A stretch of 64,000 nucleotides of DNA, taken from positions 538,133 through 602,132 of the forward strand of contig NZ_WHOM01000078.1 of assembly GCF_009739465.1 (NCBI RefSeq). The letters are read 5' to 3'. This DNA is from Streptomyces apocyni. Lineage in GTDB: Bacteria; Actinomycetota; Actinomycetes; Streptomycetales; Streptomycetaceae. Shown in pieces: positions 43,650 to 52,390 of the stretch. Numbering within the stretch: position 1 is the first letter of the stretch; each line of letters opens with the position of its first letter. The notes under the pieces are model-generated. The model did not search any database, was not told the DNA's origin, and saw nothing but the letters and a program-made list of their open reading frames with translations. Both the position numbers and the translations under genes were made by a program.

Positions 43650-45065
43650 TCAGGGCTTGTCCCCCTCGTCGAGCGCGCGAGAGATCAGGTCGTTGGAGTG
43701 CTCCTGACCGCCCTTGAGGATCTTCGCGTAGAAGCGGTACAGCACGGCGATGCTGTGGCCAGCGCGAGCAGCGACCTCCGCCGGGTCCACGCCCGACTTG
43801 ATCCAGAGGGAAACGCCCGCGTGGCGCAGGGAGTACGGCACTGCCGCGAGCGCGGACTTGGCCTCGGCAGGAGAGAGCACAGCGCCTCGCGCCTTCTCCC
43901 AAAGGTCGCAGTACTCCGTGGAGGCCACCCGTCCTCCCCGCGCCGCCCGGAACAGTCGGCCGTCGTCGGCTGTACCGTACCGGGCGATGTGCTCTCGGAG
44001 CAGGTGCACGAGAACGGGCGGGATTGGCACGCTTCGCGTCGCGCCGCGCTTACGCCGCTTGAGACCCCGGGTCTCGTACGACGTTCCGTCATCTGTCCAG
44101 CCGCCACCTACTTCCGGGCGGCTCTCTCCGAGCAGCAGCTCGCCCCACTCCTTGACAGACTCCGGCGAGTTGGGCGGCAGGGTGCAGTCCGATTCCTTGA
44201 GTGCGACGATCTCGCCGGGCCGCATAGCCGCGTAGTAGAGGCACCCGAAGAATGCATGGAGGTGCTCGCCTCGAGGTCCAGAATCGCGGACAGCTCCGAG
44301 CAAGGCACGTGCCTTGCTCGGGCCCGGTACGTAGCGGAAATCGATCGCGTCGTCACTTTCGGGCGGTGTCCAATCCACGCGGGGCAGCGGGTTCGCCGTG
44401 AGTAGCCCCCTCTCCTCAACCGTGTAACGGAGCACGTTGCTCAGAACCATGCGCTTGCGCCTGACCGTGTTCTCAGCGGCCTTGCCCCCGTCCAGCCTGA
44501 GCGAGAGAGCTTCTAGGGCGGGACGTAGAAGCGTGGGGTCCTCCAAGGCCTTGACCTTGATGGAGTGGGCGGCGATCCACTCAAGGGCCGCGCGGATGTC
44601 CGAGGGCGGTTCTTCGGCGGTGTGACGCGCGACCCAGGTTCCTTCCGGGTCTCGCACCGCCCGGAACGCCCACTGGTAGAGGGCATCACGCAGCACGGTC
44701 GAGCGGGGTGCGCCCCGCTTGCTAGTGACGAGAGCAGGGGTCACGACCGCGAGCGACTCCGCGATGCTCGCCCGGTGCTTGGCGGCGGCTTGAGGCCACT
44801 TCATGAGGACGTACTCCGTGACGTGCTCGTACCAGGAAGGGGAATTGCGGGCCGTCAACTCGCCCTCAGGGAGCCCCGTTTCCTCGTCGAATTGCTGGCG
44901 GTCGCGAAGAGCGGCCATCAACTGCGACTGACGACCTTCCGCTTGGGTCTTGAGTTTGAAGCTGCGTGAGTGGGCCTGCTCGCCCACGCGCCAACGCAGT
45001 TCCCAAGGCTTCGGACGCCCCTTGCGCTTACGAATGGACCAGAAATCGACGTCGTACGTGAGCAT
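43650..45065 (-). CDS. int: Tyrosine-recombinase integrase
   Basis: 471 residues. Core-binding domain ~70-240, catalytic domain ~260-460 with Arg I in YYAAMRPGEIVALKES, box II PYSLRHAGVSLWI (the usual first His is Tyr), GHSIAVLYRFYAKIL with the His and the nucleophile Tyr. It catalyses attP x attB exchange in the tRNA gene. The stop lies about 125 bp from attL. Confidence 0.96.
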   Translation of the reverse strand: MLTYDVDFWSIRKRKGRPKPWELRWRVGEQAHSRSFKLKTQAEGRQSQLMAALRDRQQFDEETGLPEGELTARNSPSWYEHVTEYVLMKWPQAAAKHRASIAESLAVVTPALVTSKRGAPRSTVLRDALYQWAFRAVRDPEGTWVARHTAEEPPSDIRAALEWIAAHSIKVKALEDPTLLRPALEALSLRLDGGKAAENTVRRKRMVLSNVLRYTVEERGLLTANPLPRVDWTPPESDDAIDFRYVPGPSKARALLGAVRDSGPRGEHLHAFFGCLYYAAMRPGEIVALKESDCTLPPNSPESVKEWGELLLGESRPEVGGGWTDDGTSYETRGLKRRKRGATRSVPIPPVLVHLLREHIARYGTADDGRLFRAARGGRVASTEYCDLWEKARGAVLSPAEAKSALAAVPYSLRHAGVSLWIKSGVDPAEVAARAGHSIAVLYRFYAKILKGGQEHSNDLISRALDEGDKP

Positions 45066-45084
45066 GTCCCTCCAGACAGAACGA

Positions 45085-45109
45085 GGGGCCCGCGCTCGGC
45101 GCGGGCCCC
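45085..45109 (-). terminator. Hairpin between xis and int
   Basis: An 11-bp perfect stem, GGGGCCCGCGC with GCGCGGGCCCC, on a TCG loop. It falls within the 60-bp gap between the xis stop and int start, so it may attenuate int relative to xis. Confidence 0.75.
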
Positions 45110-45125
45110 GGTGAAGCGGAATGAT

Positions 45126-45314
45126 CTACGCGGTGTTCTCTTCGCAGCGCGCCCACCAGGCGTCCAGGTCAGCTCGGCTGACGCGGAGTTCACCGTTCGG
45201 GAGCTTGTGGAGGCGGGGGGCTTGGCCGCGGGCACGCATCCGGTAGAAGGCGGCGCGGCTCATGTCGATCTCTTCGAGGACTTCGGCAAGTTTGAGCTTC
45301 TTGGGGCGTGCCAC
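45126..45314 (-). CDS. xis: Excisionase-like HTH protein
   Basis: 62 residues. MerR/Xis winged-helix pattern: LAEVLEEIDMSRAAFYRMRA then GELRVSRADLDAWWARCEE. I use the GTG at 45314 because AAGGAG lies six bases before it; the open frame extends to 45422 but without coding character. It would steer int towards excision. Confidence 0.9.
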   Translation of the reverse strand: MARPKKLKLAEVLEEIDMSRAAFYRMRARGQAPRLHKLPNGELRVSRADLDAWWARCEENTA

Positions 45315-45415
45315 GGTCGACTCCTTCGAGGCTTCGGTCATGGCGGGGCTCTTGGCCCCGTTCGCAGGATGGCGAGCCCTTGCGGGCCTCGTATGTGTCC
45401 GAGGTGTGGATTTCT

Positions 45416-45599
45416 GCGTCACCGCGTCATCTGTGTCACCTGTGGGGTCTGACCTGGGGTTTTGAGTGACGCAGAGAGGTCAGGGCCGCGTCACCGGTGA
45501 CGCGGGTGACGCGCGGTGACGCAGCTATCAGCCGTCTGCGTCACCGCTGTAGCAGCAGGTCAGGGGTTGTTTTCCGTCCCGTGGTGACGCAGGTGACGC
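45416..45599. repeat. Array of GTGACGC repeats (iteron-like)
   Basis: Nine exact copies of GTGACGC or its complement GCGTCAC at 45416, 45466, 45488, 45497, 45506, 45516, 45538, 45584 and 45593, with two near-copies at 45424 and 45433. They alternate strands and sit between xis and the replication genes in a 477-bp stretch without a gene. The layout is that of a replication origin or an autoregulatory site. Confidence 0.85.
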
Positions 45600-45724
45600 A
45601 GGGTCTCTTCTCTTCGGACAAAAGAGAGGGTGGGTGTCTGCTTGTAGTGCGCGCTCTCAAGCGCGAAGAGCGAAGAAGGAGCCGCTTCGCGGCACGACCA
45701 TCGCGCGGCGGCAAGCCGCCGAAC

Positions 45725-45764
45725 AGCAAGAGGAGCACATCGCGCGCGGCGTGCTCTTCTTGCT
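45725..45764 (-). terminator. Hairpin after the replication operon
   Basis: Arms AGCAAGAGGAGCAC and GTGCTCTTCTTGCT (one mismatch) with a 12-base loop, 28 bases past the stop of the rep ATPase gene. A second GGCGGC/GCCGCC hairpin follows at about 45707. Confidence 0.75.
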
Positions 45765-45791
45765 TGTCCGGACGGCCCCTGACGCCGCAGG

Positions 45792-47267
45792 TCAGAACAC
45801 CTGCTCTTGCTCGGGCGCGGGCGGGGCGGACGGTCGGCTCATTTCGATGTAGCGGGCCGTGTTGGTGCGTCCCCAGTCGATGAGGACGCCGCGGGCGGCG
45901 AGCGTCGGCTGGAGGCGCTTGAGACGGTCGGAGAGGACCTTGCCGGTGGTGGGCCAGCCCTTGGGCAGGGGACGGCAGTCTTCGCCGCTGTAGAGGCGGG
46001 TGAGGCCATGCAGCCACTCAGCAGAGGTCATCCGTTCCTCTGCGCACGCATTGAGGCTGGCGGCGTGCTGGAGCACGGTTTGCGCGAGGAGGTCGCCCTC
46101 GATGACGTCGTCGTTGAGGTCGTCCAGGCTGGCCCGGTACGCGGTGAGCGCACCCAGGCCGGTCGCCGCGTCGAACTGCGCGCACAGGTGCGCGAAGTCC
46201 GCCATGCGCAGGTCAGTGGGAATGTCGGCCTCGGCCGCGCGGACCTTGACCGTGAGGTCGAGGAGCGAGCCGAGGACGATGGGCAGGATCTCTTCGTACT
46301 CCGCCCACAGCTCCGCCTCGGTGCGCCGGACCTTGGGCCGTTCCAGGCGTAGCGGGAGGAGGCGCTCGGCGAGGTCGGGGCGGATGACGCCGACGTCGAT
46401 GCCGGTCATGAGCAGGGGGCGGCGGTAGCGGGAGCGGACCACGTCGCCGTCGGTGTAGAGCGCGCGCTTGATGTTCTCGGCGCCGGTGACGATGCAGCAC
46501 ATGGCGTCGGAGAGGTCTGTGCCCAGGTGGGAGAGGTTGTCCAGGGCGGTGACCCATCCGGCGGCCACGGCCGCGATCAGGTTCTCCTCGTCCTTCGGTG
46601 GGCGGCGCAGGTCGCCGCTCATGCCCTCGATGATCCGCATGAGCATGCGCCCGCTCGTGGACTTGCCCGCGCCCTGGGGGCCGGTGAGGAAGGGGGCGGG
46701 TACGGGTGCGGACGGTCCGAGGCAGCCGATGAGCCAGACGAGGGCCAGGCATTCGGTCTCCGCGGTGGCGTAGTTGGACAGCCGTAGCAGGAGGTCGATG
46801 CCCTTGCCGTCGGTGTCCTTGGCGGGCAGGGGGAGTTCGCCGGTGAGCTGGGTGCGGCGCCAGCACACCTCTTGCGGGTCGGGGGTGCGGATGTCCCAGC
46901 CGGTGGGGTGGATGCGGACGGATTTCCCGTCGGTGCGGCCCAGGTCCAGCCAGGTCGCGCCGTCGAACCCGGGCGCGACACGGATGTGCACTTGCTGTAC
47001 GTCCTGGTTCATCGCGAGGGCTTCGATCAAGTCCAACGCCTCCTTGAGCGCGGTGCCGTTGAACACGCCGTGTCCGTCGTGGAAGAGGCCGACCATGAGT
47101 TCTTGCCGGTGACTGCCTGAGGTGCCCTGGGAGCGGATCGGGCGGGCCACGGGGTGTCCGTTCTTCTGCGCGTACACGGTGCCGTCGGCGGTGCGGAAGT
47201 ACCGGAAGTGCTGCTGTGCGTAGTCCGCGATGACCTCGCGGGCCGGGGTCTTTTCGTCCTCGGACAT
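45792..47267 (-). CDS. P-loop ATPase, replication protein partner
   Basis: 491 residues from the ATG at 47267, one base after the PrimPol stop. Walker A FLTGPQGAGKST (~190), Walker B-like WVTALDNLSHL (~235), sensor-type LLMTGIDVGVIRPDLAERLLPL with Arg residues, and a C-terminal winged helix (WLHGLTRLYSGED to GVLIDWGRT). It resembles the D5/primase-helicase ATPases of PrimPol-type AICEs. The coupled PrimPol plus this ATPase likely replaces a rolling-circle Rep. Confidence 0.88.
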   Translation of the reverse strand: MSEDEKTPAREVIADYAQQHFRYFRTADGTVYAQKNGHPVARPIRSQGTSGSHRQELMVGLFHDGHGVFNGTALKEALDLIEALAMNQDVQQVHIRVAPGFDGATWLDLGRTDGKSVRIHPTGWDIRTPDPQEVCWRRTQLTGELPLPAKDTDGKGIDLLLRLSNYATAETECLALVWLIGCLGPSAPVPAPFLTGPQGAGKSTSGRMLMRIIEGMSGDLRRPPKDEENLIAAVAAGWVTALDNLSHLGTDLSDAMCCIVTGAENIKRALYTDGDVVRSRYRRPLLMTGIDVGVIRPDLAERLLPLRLERPKVRRTEAELWAEYEEILPIVLGSLLDLTVKVRAAEADIPTDLRMADFAHLCAQFDAATGLGALTAYRASLDDLNDDVIEGDLLAQTVLQHAASLNACAEERMTSAEWLHGLTRLYSGEDCRPLPKGWPTTGKVLSDRLKRLQPTLAARGVLIDWGRTNTARYIEMSRPSAPPAPEQEQVF

Positions 47268-47268
47268 G

Positions 47269-48162
47269 TCACAGTCCCAACCTGGTCCGGGCGTTGGCCC
47301 ACGCGTCGGTGCAGTGCCGCGGCGATTCGCCCTTGGCCTGCGAGGCGGTGAACAGGCGCGCAATGTGGGCCTCGGTGAGGCAGCCGCACCGGCCATGTGT
47401 GGACAGCACGGCGAGGAACGTGCGGTAGACGGTGGCGTGCACCGCGTCGCGGGCCTCGGCGATGCGCTGCTCGGCCATAGCGATGCCACGCTCCAGATAG
47501 GCGGGCGTGCGGTGACGGCACTCCCCGCCCCGGGCCGGGGTGGGCGCGGGGGTGGCGTGTGGCGCGGGCCGGGCCGCAGGGGGTTTCTTCGCGGCCAGCG
47601 CGCGCACGGCGTTGGGCAGCGCCGTCGTGGTGCCGGTGCCGGTGCCGGGACCGAGCCAGCGGGCGTAGGCCATCGTGGACTTGATATCCACGCCCGGCCG
47701 TACGGCGTTGGAGGACTGCATCGCACCGAGGTAGAGCCAGTGTTCGCCACGGGTGGTGGGGACGGTCTGTGTGGCGGGCAGGTTCTCGCGGGCCCAGGTG
47801 ATGGCGTCGGCGTTGTCCAGGTCGACGACCGTCAGCCCCGCCCCGCCCGGGTGATAGGCGACCGCAGTGGCCTGTACCCACGCGCGGCGCCAGATGCCGG
47901 AGCTGATGATGTCCGGGTCGGTGGTGGCGGCGGCCCATGCGTGGCAGGGCGCCGGGCAGGTGCAGGGGCCGGGGGTCTTCATGTTCGGTCGGCCGCCGCA
48001 CACGTTGTCGGCGCAGCGGCGGCAGTTGCCGAACGGCACCTTCCCGGCCCGCAACGGCAGTACCGGCACGCCGGACGCGGCGAGGTCCAGCGCGGTGCGC
48101 TGGCGTTCGTTCAGGCCTTCACCACCGGCGGGTACTCGCCGGGTGTCGGTGGGTTGGGTCAT
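47269..48162 (-). CDS. PrimPol-type bifunctional DNA primase/polymerase
   Basis: 297 residues from ATG with GGAGG upstream. PrimPol features: AASGVPVLPLRAGKVPFGNC, C-rich CRRCADNVCGGRPNMKTPGPC (zinc-like), GLTVVDLDNADAITW (catalytic Asp), HWLYLGAM and GVDIKS. It is the primary replication protein; the C-terminal half (MAEQRIAEARDAVHATVYRT) is helical. Coupled to the ATPase downstream. Confidence 0.9.
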   Translation of the reverse strand: MTQPTDTRRVPAGGEGLNERQRTALDLAASGVPVLPLRAGKVPFGNCRRCADNVCGGRPNMKTPGPCTCPAPCHAWAAATTDPDIISSGIWRRAWVQATAVAYHPGGAGLTVVDLDNADAITWARENLPATQTVPTTRGEHWLYLGAMQSSNAVRPGVDIKSTMAYARWLGPGTGTGTTTALPNAVRALAAKKPPAARPAPHATPAPTPARGGECRHRTPAYLERGIAMAEQRIAEARDAVHATVYRTFLAVLSTHGRCGCLTEAHIARLFTASQAKGESPRHCTDAWANARTRLGL

Positions 48163-48200
48163 GCTGGAGACCTCCACAGGTCAGTTGATGGGCAGGTGGA

Positions 48201-48242
48201 CAAGGGCGGCCCGAGGCTTTGGCGAGACGCGGGCCGCCCTTG
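48201..48242 (-). terminator. Hairpin between small gene and replication operon
   Basis: A 13-bp stem, CAAGGGCGGCCCG with CGGGCCGCCCTTG, loop of 16, immediately after the stop at 48249. Confidence 0.8.
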
Positions 48243-48248
48243 GCGTAG

Positions 48249-48722
48249 CTACTGGCTGGCTGCCCAGGCGGCGTACTGCTGGCGGACGTAGGCGCGCGGG
48301 TCGCAGATGACGCCCGGTTGGTCGGTGTCGAGCAGGTACAGGGCCGCGGCGTCCGCGGCCTCGGTGGCGTCGCTGTCGTTCTCGTCCTGGAGGGCGATGC
48401 GGTCGAGCACGGCGGCTTTGCGCAGGTAGTAGTCCCGTTCCAGCTCGGTGAAGTACTCGGCGGAAGCGAGGATGTGCGTGGTCCAGCCGATTTCGCTGAG
48501 GATGCTAGGGGCGTGCGCGTACGCCTCTTCCGGTGTCGGCCACTGCTCGGGCTCGGGCCGGTGGTCGGCGGTGGCGTACAGCCGCAGCCGGGTGCGGTCG
48601 CGGGTGGGGTAGGCGCGTACAGACTTCAGGGAGAATGCCTGGTTCAGGGCGGTGGTGACGCGGCTTTCGTCGTCGGGGGCGCAGATGGCGCGGATCTCGA
48701 ACACGGGCAGGATTCCTCTCAT
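48249..48722 (-). CDS. AICE small protein, unknown
   Basis: 157 residues from the ATG that overlaps the upstream stop (TGATG junction at 48719-48722); a GTG at 48704 with AGAGG upstream is an alternative (VFEIRAICAPDDESR). Contents: an N-terminal beta-alpha-beta (VFEIRAICAPDDESRVTTAL), RTRLRLYATADH, then helical. This protein is a regular occupant of AICEs; function unknown. Confidence 0.8.
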   Translation of the reverse strand: MRGILPVFEIRAICAPDDESRVTTALNQAFSLKSVRAYPTRDRTRLRLYATADHRPEPEQWPTPEEAYAHAPSILSEIGWTTHILASAEYFTELERDYYLRKAAVLDRIALQDENDSDATEAADAAALYLLDTDQPGVICDPRAYVRQQYAAWAASQ

Positions 48723-49186
48723 CCGTGGAAGTGGTTGTGTTTGAAGACGGCCTTGCGGATGTTGACCGTCGTCCTGCTCCCGCCCCTGCTGTGGCTGCTT
48801 GTGCCGAGGATCTGGAGGGCGATGTAGCCGCCGAAGAGGACGGCGGCCAGGATGATGAGCTGGGTGATGAGCGCGGTCAGGGCGGCGATGAACGCGGTGA
48901 GCAGGAACAGGCCGCCGCACAGGGCGCCGAACCCGATCCCGCCCAGGGCGATGTTCACCGCCGCGCGGGAGACGGGCGGCTTCACGGCGACGGGTTCAGG
49001 CTTGGCGGGTTCGATGGCGTAGCCGGTGACGATGCGCCCGTCGGACAGCACGATGCTCGCCACGGCCGGGACGGTGGTGGCCTGCACCGGCACGAGCGGC
49101 GCCGCTAGGAGGGGCGTCACGGGGGTGGGCTGGTGGACGGTCACGGCCCGTTCGTCGGGAGCGTGGCCAGGGTTCTCGGGGTGCAT
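48719..49186 (-). CDS. Two-helix membrane protein, spread-type
   Basis: 155 residues. A Pro/Val soluble N-terminus is followed by two adjacent hydrophobic helices (NIALGGIGFGALCGGLFLLT and LIILAAVLFGGYIALQIL) and a basic tail ending KHNHFHG. Such small membrane proteins often flank tra in AICEs and help plasmid spread. Coupled to the gene behind it. Confidence 0.8.
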   Translation of the reverse strand: MHPENPGHAPDERAVTVHQPTPVTPLLAAPLVPVQATTVPAVASIVLSDGRIVTGYAIEPAKPEPVAVKPPVSRAAVNIALGGIGFGALCGGLFLLTAFIAALTALITQLIILAAVLFGGYIALQILGTSSHSRGGSRTTVNIRKAVFKHNHFHG

Positions 49187-49211
49187 CCGGAATCCCTTCT
49201 CAGGAGGGTTC

Positions 49212-49366
49212 AGGGAGGCGGGACCACCCCCTGTCGGGGGTGTTGTGGAGGGGGTTTCGGGGGTGTTGACCTGCGGGCCTCCCTGCCTCCCTGATGGATC
49301 ATTGATGCTGGTCAGGGGCAGGGAGGCGGGCCAGGGAGGGGTTCAGGGAGTTCTCCCTGCCTCCCT
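49212..49366. repeat. AGGGAGG repeat cluster downstream of tra (clt candidate)
   Basis: Six exact AGGGAGG/CCTCCCT copies (49212, 49278, 49286, 49320, 49333, 49360), three on each strand, plus near-copies at 49345, 49352 and 49384. They begin 25 bp past the tra stop. TraB-type translocases bind short repeats in the clt locus near tra, so this is a likely site. Confidence 0.65.
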
Positions 49367-49390
49367 GGCCCGGACGGGTGTGGCTCCCTG

Positions 49391-51505
49391 TCATCCGTCG
49401 GCGGAAGCGGAACCGTCGCTGTCGCGGTTGGCGAGCGCGCGGGAGACGCGGTCGCGTCCGACGACCATGCGGCCGTCGGACTTGTACGGCTCGGCTCCGG
49501 TGCCGTCGAGTACGCGCTTGAGGTCGAGGAACGACCACTTGCCGTAGGCGTCCGCGTTCAGCGCGGCGAGCCGCTTGATGACGTCCTGGGTCAGCACCCG
49601 CGCCGTGTCCCCGATGACGTCGGCGATGTCGGCGAGCGGGTCGCGCTGCTCGCCGCGGTCGATGGTGTGCAGGGTGGTGACGCCGTCGCGCAGCGCCTTG
49701 GCGCGGTCGGTGAGGGCTTTGGCCGCGTCGTCGTCGATGTAGTGCGTGCGCACCGTGATGGACGACTGTCCGGCCGGGATGTCGATGCCTGAGGAGGCGA
49801 GGACCAGGGTGCCCTGGTCCAGGCCGGGGCGCAGCAGGTTCGGGGCGGCGCCGCCGTCGACGGCCTTGTCCCCGAGCGCCATGCGGGCCTGGGATTCGGT
49901 GCCCAGGGCGAGGGAGGCGCGGGTGTGGGCGCCCTCGCGGACGAGCTTGGGGAGGTTCTGGTCGGTGGGGTCCTGGGTGCCCTGCCACATCAGGACGTTG
50001 ACCGCACGCCCTTGGTTGTGGATTTTGCGGACGGCCATGAAGTAACGGGAGTTGGACTTCGCGCCGCCGTAGGGGCGCTTGTCCGCGTCCTTGACCGGGC
50101 ACATGAACGCCATCTGCGCCTCGTCGACCAGGACGATCAGAGGCGGGAAGGTCGTGCCGGGCGGGGCCTGGATACGGCGGTTCATCTCGTCCACCGCTCC
50201 CTCGACCATCTCGGTCACCTGGATTACGTGGTCGTCGGTCGGGCCCTGGATCAGGGTGGTGGCCAGCCCGTCGAACATCGCCCAGTCGCCCACGCCCTTG
50301 AGGTCCCCCATCAGGAACTGCACCGACTTATCCAGCGCCAGCCACAGGGCCAGCGAGCGCAGGGCCACGGTCTTGCCCTGGTTGGACAGACCGGTGATCA
50401 GCAAGTGCCGCTGATACAGGCTCAAGCTCGCGGCATCGCCGCGCAGGTCCTGGCCCCAGGGGGCGCGGCCCTTGGCGTAGTCGGCGGTCAGCGTGTCGTC
50501 GGTGACCAGTGGGGAGGGACCGATCGGCTCGTCCAGCGCACCCGAGTCGGCAACCCACAGACGCACCGTGCGGGCGGCCTGGGGGATGGTGATGAACACT
50601 TCGTGTTCGTGGCGGGTGAGGTTCTCCGCCAGCTTGCGGCGCCGGTTTTGCACCTCGATCGTGGAGACCCCCGAGGGCAGGGTGACGTCGACCTCCACGC
50701 CGCATCCGGCGATGGTGATCGGCCCGAGCATGGCCGCACCGACGTCGCCCATCTCCTTGATGGCGCTCCGCAGCGCCGGTACCCCCAGGTCACGCAGGGC
50801 CTTGACCACGATGGACGGCGTAATCGGCTCACCCTCGCCAGAGCGCGCCTTCGCCGGGAGCGCCCACTGTGGGGCGGCTTGCTGGCGCTGGCCGACGGCC
50901 CACAGGGCGAGCAGGGCCAGGATCGGGCCGAGTGTGAGCAGCGGGCCCCACACGATGCTCACGATCCAGATGAGCAGGCGGATGAACTCGATGACGGCCA
51001 GCAGGGGGGTGAGGACGTCGGCGGGGTCCTTGGTGGCCACGGCCAGCACCACCCCGAGCCCGACCAGGGCACCGATCCCCATGCCGGTGCCCACCGCCAT
51101 GCCCTTGGCCGCATCGACCGGGGAGTGGAGCAGGTCCATGCGGCGCCGGTGGCGGGCATCGCGGTAGCGCTGTCCGCGCTCCTCCCACTCGGCGGCCACC
51201 TCGTAGTTCCCTGCGGCTTCGGCTGCGCGCAGCATGCGTTCGTAGCGGGCGGCGGTACGCCCGTCCCAGGTGCGGTGGGCCACGATCCGCGTACCGCCGA
51301 CCACGTACATGCTGTGGCGGACCAGCGCCCGTCCAGTGGTGCGGGTGCGCTCGTGGGTGGCGCAGGTCTTCAGGGCGCGGCCGGAGCGCACCCATAGCGG
51401 CACCGGTGTGGGTGCGGCCGGTTCGGGGACCACCGTCAGGTCCGGTCGGGTGCCGCCGGTCGGCGGGTCGGGGTTCTTGTGCAGGTGAACGACGTTGTCA
51501 CTCAT
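49391..51505 (-). CDS. tra: FtsK/SpoIIIE-like DNA translocase (conjugal transfer)
   Basis: 704 residues from the ATG at 51505 (AGGAG upstream). Two to three membrane helices (~145-210, GMAVGTGMGIGALVGLGVVL and LLIWIVSIVWGPLLTLGPIL), FtsK motor with Walker A ITGLSNQGKT (~385), Walker B LIVLVDEAQMAF (~465) and LMWQGTQDPTDQNLPKLVREG, then a C-terminal winged helix that would read clt repeats. It moves double-stranded element DNA. Confidence 0.95.
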   Translation of the reverse strand: MSDNVVHLHKNPDPPTGGTRPDLTVVPEPAAPTPVPLWVRSGRALKTCATHERTRTTGRALVRHSMYVVGGTRIVAHRTWDGRTAARYERMLRAAEAAGNYEVAAEWEERGQRYRDARHRRRMDLLHSPVDAAKGMAVGTGMGIGALVGLGVVLAVATKDPADVLTPLLAVIEFIRLLIWIVSIVWGPLLTLGPILALLALWAVGQRQQAAPQWALPAKARSGEGEPITPSIVVKALRDLGVPALRSAIKEMGDVGAAMLGPITIAGCGVEVDVTLPSGVSTIEVQNRRRKLAENLTRHEHEVFITIPQAARTVRLWVADSGALDEPIGPSPLVTDDTLTADYAKGRAPWGQDLRGDAASLSLYQRHLLITGLSNQGKTVALRSLALWLALDKSVQFLMGDLKGVGDWAMFDGLATTLIQGPTDDHVIQVTEMVEGAVDEMNRRIQAPPGTTFPPLIVLVDEAQMAFMCPVKDADKRPYGGAKSNSRYFMAVRKIHNQGRAVNVLMWQGTQDPTDQNLPKLVREGAHTRASLALGTESQARMALGDKAVDGGAAPNLLRPGLDQGTLVLASSGIDIPAGQSSITVRTHYIDDDAAKALTDRAKALRDGVTTLHTIDRGEQRDPLADIADVIGDTARVLTQDVIKRLAALNADAYGKWSFLDLKRVLDGTGAEPYKSDGRMVVGRDRVSRALANRDSDGSASADG

Positions 51506-51556
51506 GACGCAACGACTCCTGAACACCCCACTCGGGGGCGGGAAGGTGAGGGCATA

Positions 51557-51644
51557 CCGGGGTGGCCGGTTCTGTGACAGGACGGCCACCCCGGCAGGGG
51601 AAGGTGCGGGTCAGCCCGACGACGGGGCAGGGCGCCGTCGGGCT
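51557..51644 (-). terminator. Two hairpins upstream of tra
   Basis: First 51557-51594, stem CCGGGGTGGCCG with CGGCCACCCCGG; second 51613-51644, stem AGCCCGACG with CGTCGGGCT. They lie between the stop of the gene at 51649 and the tra start, so they may attenuate tra within the operon. Confidence 0.7.
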
Positions 51645-51648
51645 GCGG

Positions 51649-51966
51649 TCACCACCACCCGGAGGACTTCTTGGCGGCCTTGGTGGTGGCGGCCTCGGTC
51701 ACGAGCCGCGCTCGTTCGGTCTGCAACGCGGCGATCTCCGCGACCAGCCGGGTTTCAGCGGCGCTCCAGGCCGTGTCCAGCTTCTGTTCGGCGCGGTCGG
51801 TGCCGCGACCCCGCACGACCCGCACCGAGCCGCCGGTCAGGGCCGCCAGGACCGCGCGGCGCTCGCGGCCATCCAGCGGCCACAGCTCACGGTTGCGGAC
51901 CGCGTCGAGCTTGCGGGTGGTCTGCTGGATCGCGCGGTCCAGGCGCCGCGTGTCAGCCTTGGCCAT
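51649..51966 (-). CDS. Small coiled-coil protein of the transfer region
   Basis: 105 residues. GAGGAGG lies before ATG 51966 (MAKADTRRLDRAIQQ). The protein is mostly charged helix (DRAEQKLDTAWSAAETRLVA and EIAALQTERARLVTEA) ending KKSSGWW. It overlaps the gene behind it by 14 bp. Function unknown; common in AICEs. Confidence 0.8.
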   Translation of the reverse strand: MAKADTRRLDRAIQQTTRKLDAVRNRELWPLDGRERRAVLAALTGGSVRVVRGRGTDRAEQKLDTAWSAAETRLVAEIAALQTERARLVTEAATTKAAKKSSGWW

Positions 51967-52390
51967 CATCAATCCCTCCTCGGGGACGCGTGGTTGCCGA
52001 TGGGGGCGGAGCGGTGGAGCTGGTGGAGTCGTGGCACGGCAGGCACATGCCGAGGGAGGTCGGCAGGCAGTAGCCGTAGACCACCCGGCAGACGGGGCAG
52101 GTGCGGCGGGCCAGCATCGCCAGCGCCAGCGCCCCGCACCTGCGCGACGTCATCGGCCGGACCGGCTTGGCCAGGTCGGTGCGGTAGAGGTAGGCCACGG
52201 CCACCCCGCCCTTGCGGCGCCGGGAGCGCCGCATCACCTGCGCCGCGACCGGCTGACCACCAGGACGTAAGCCCTGGGCGCGCAGTTGGCGGCGGGTGGC
52301 GTAGCCGTCCGGAGCGTACTTCCACGGGAAGGTCGGTATCCCGTGCCGAGCGCCGCTCGGGTCGTAGCACTTACCGAACGCGGCCGACAT
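51953..52390 (-). CDS. RRQ-type zinc-ribbon protein
   Basis: 145 residues from the ATG that overlaps the upstream stop (TGATG). N-half: RRQLRAQGLRPGGQPVAAQV, AYLYRTDLAKPVRPMT; C-half: ARRTCPVCRVVYGYCLPTSL then GMCLPCHD with two CxxC-type pairs for zinc. The pattern is that of the RRQ-type small AICE/plasmid proteins; function unknown. Confidence 0.85.
   Translation of the reverse strand: MSAAFGKCYDPSGARHGIPTFPWKYAPDGYATRRQLRAQGLRPGGQPVAAQVMRRSRRRKGGVAVAYLYRTDLAKPVRPMTSRRCGALALAMLARRTCPVCRVVYGYCLPTSLGMCLPCHDSTSSTAPPPSATTRPRGGIDDGQG

Noticed and set aside
45315..45422. Longer form of xis starting at 45422
   Set aside because: The added 36 residues lack coding signs, and a GTG with AAGGAG at ideal spacing fits the family start.
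45411..45610. CRISPR array from the regular GTGACGC repeats
   Set aside because: Repeats are only 7 bp, on both strands, with irregular 2-40 bp gaps, and there are no cas genes.
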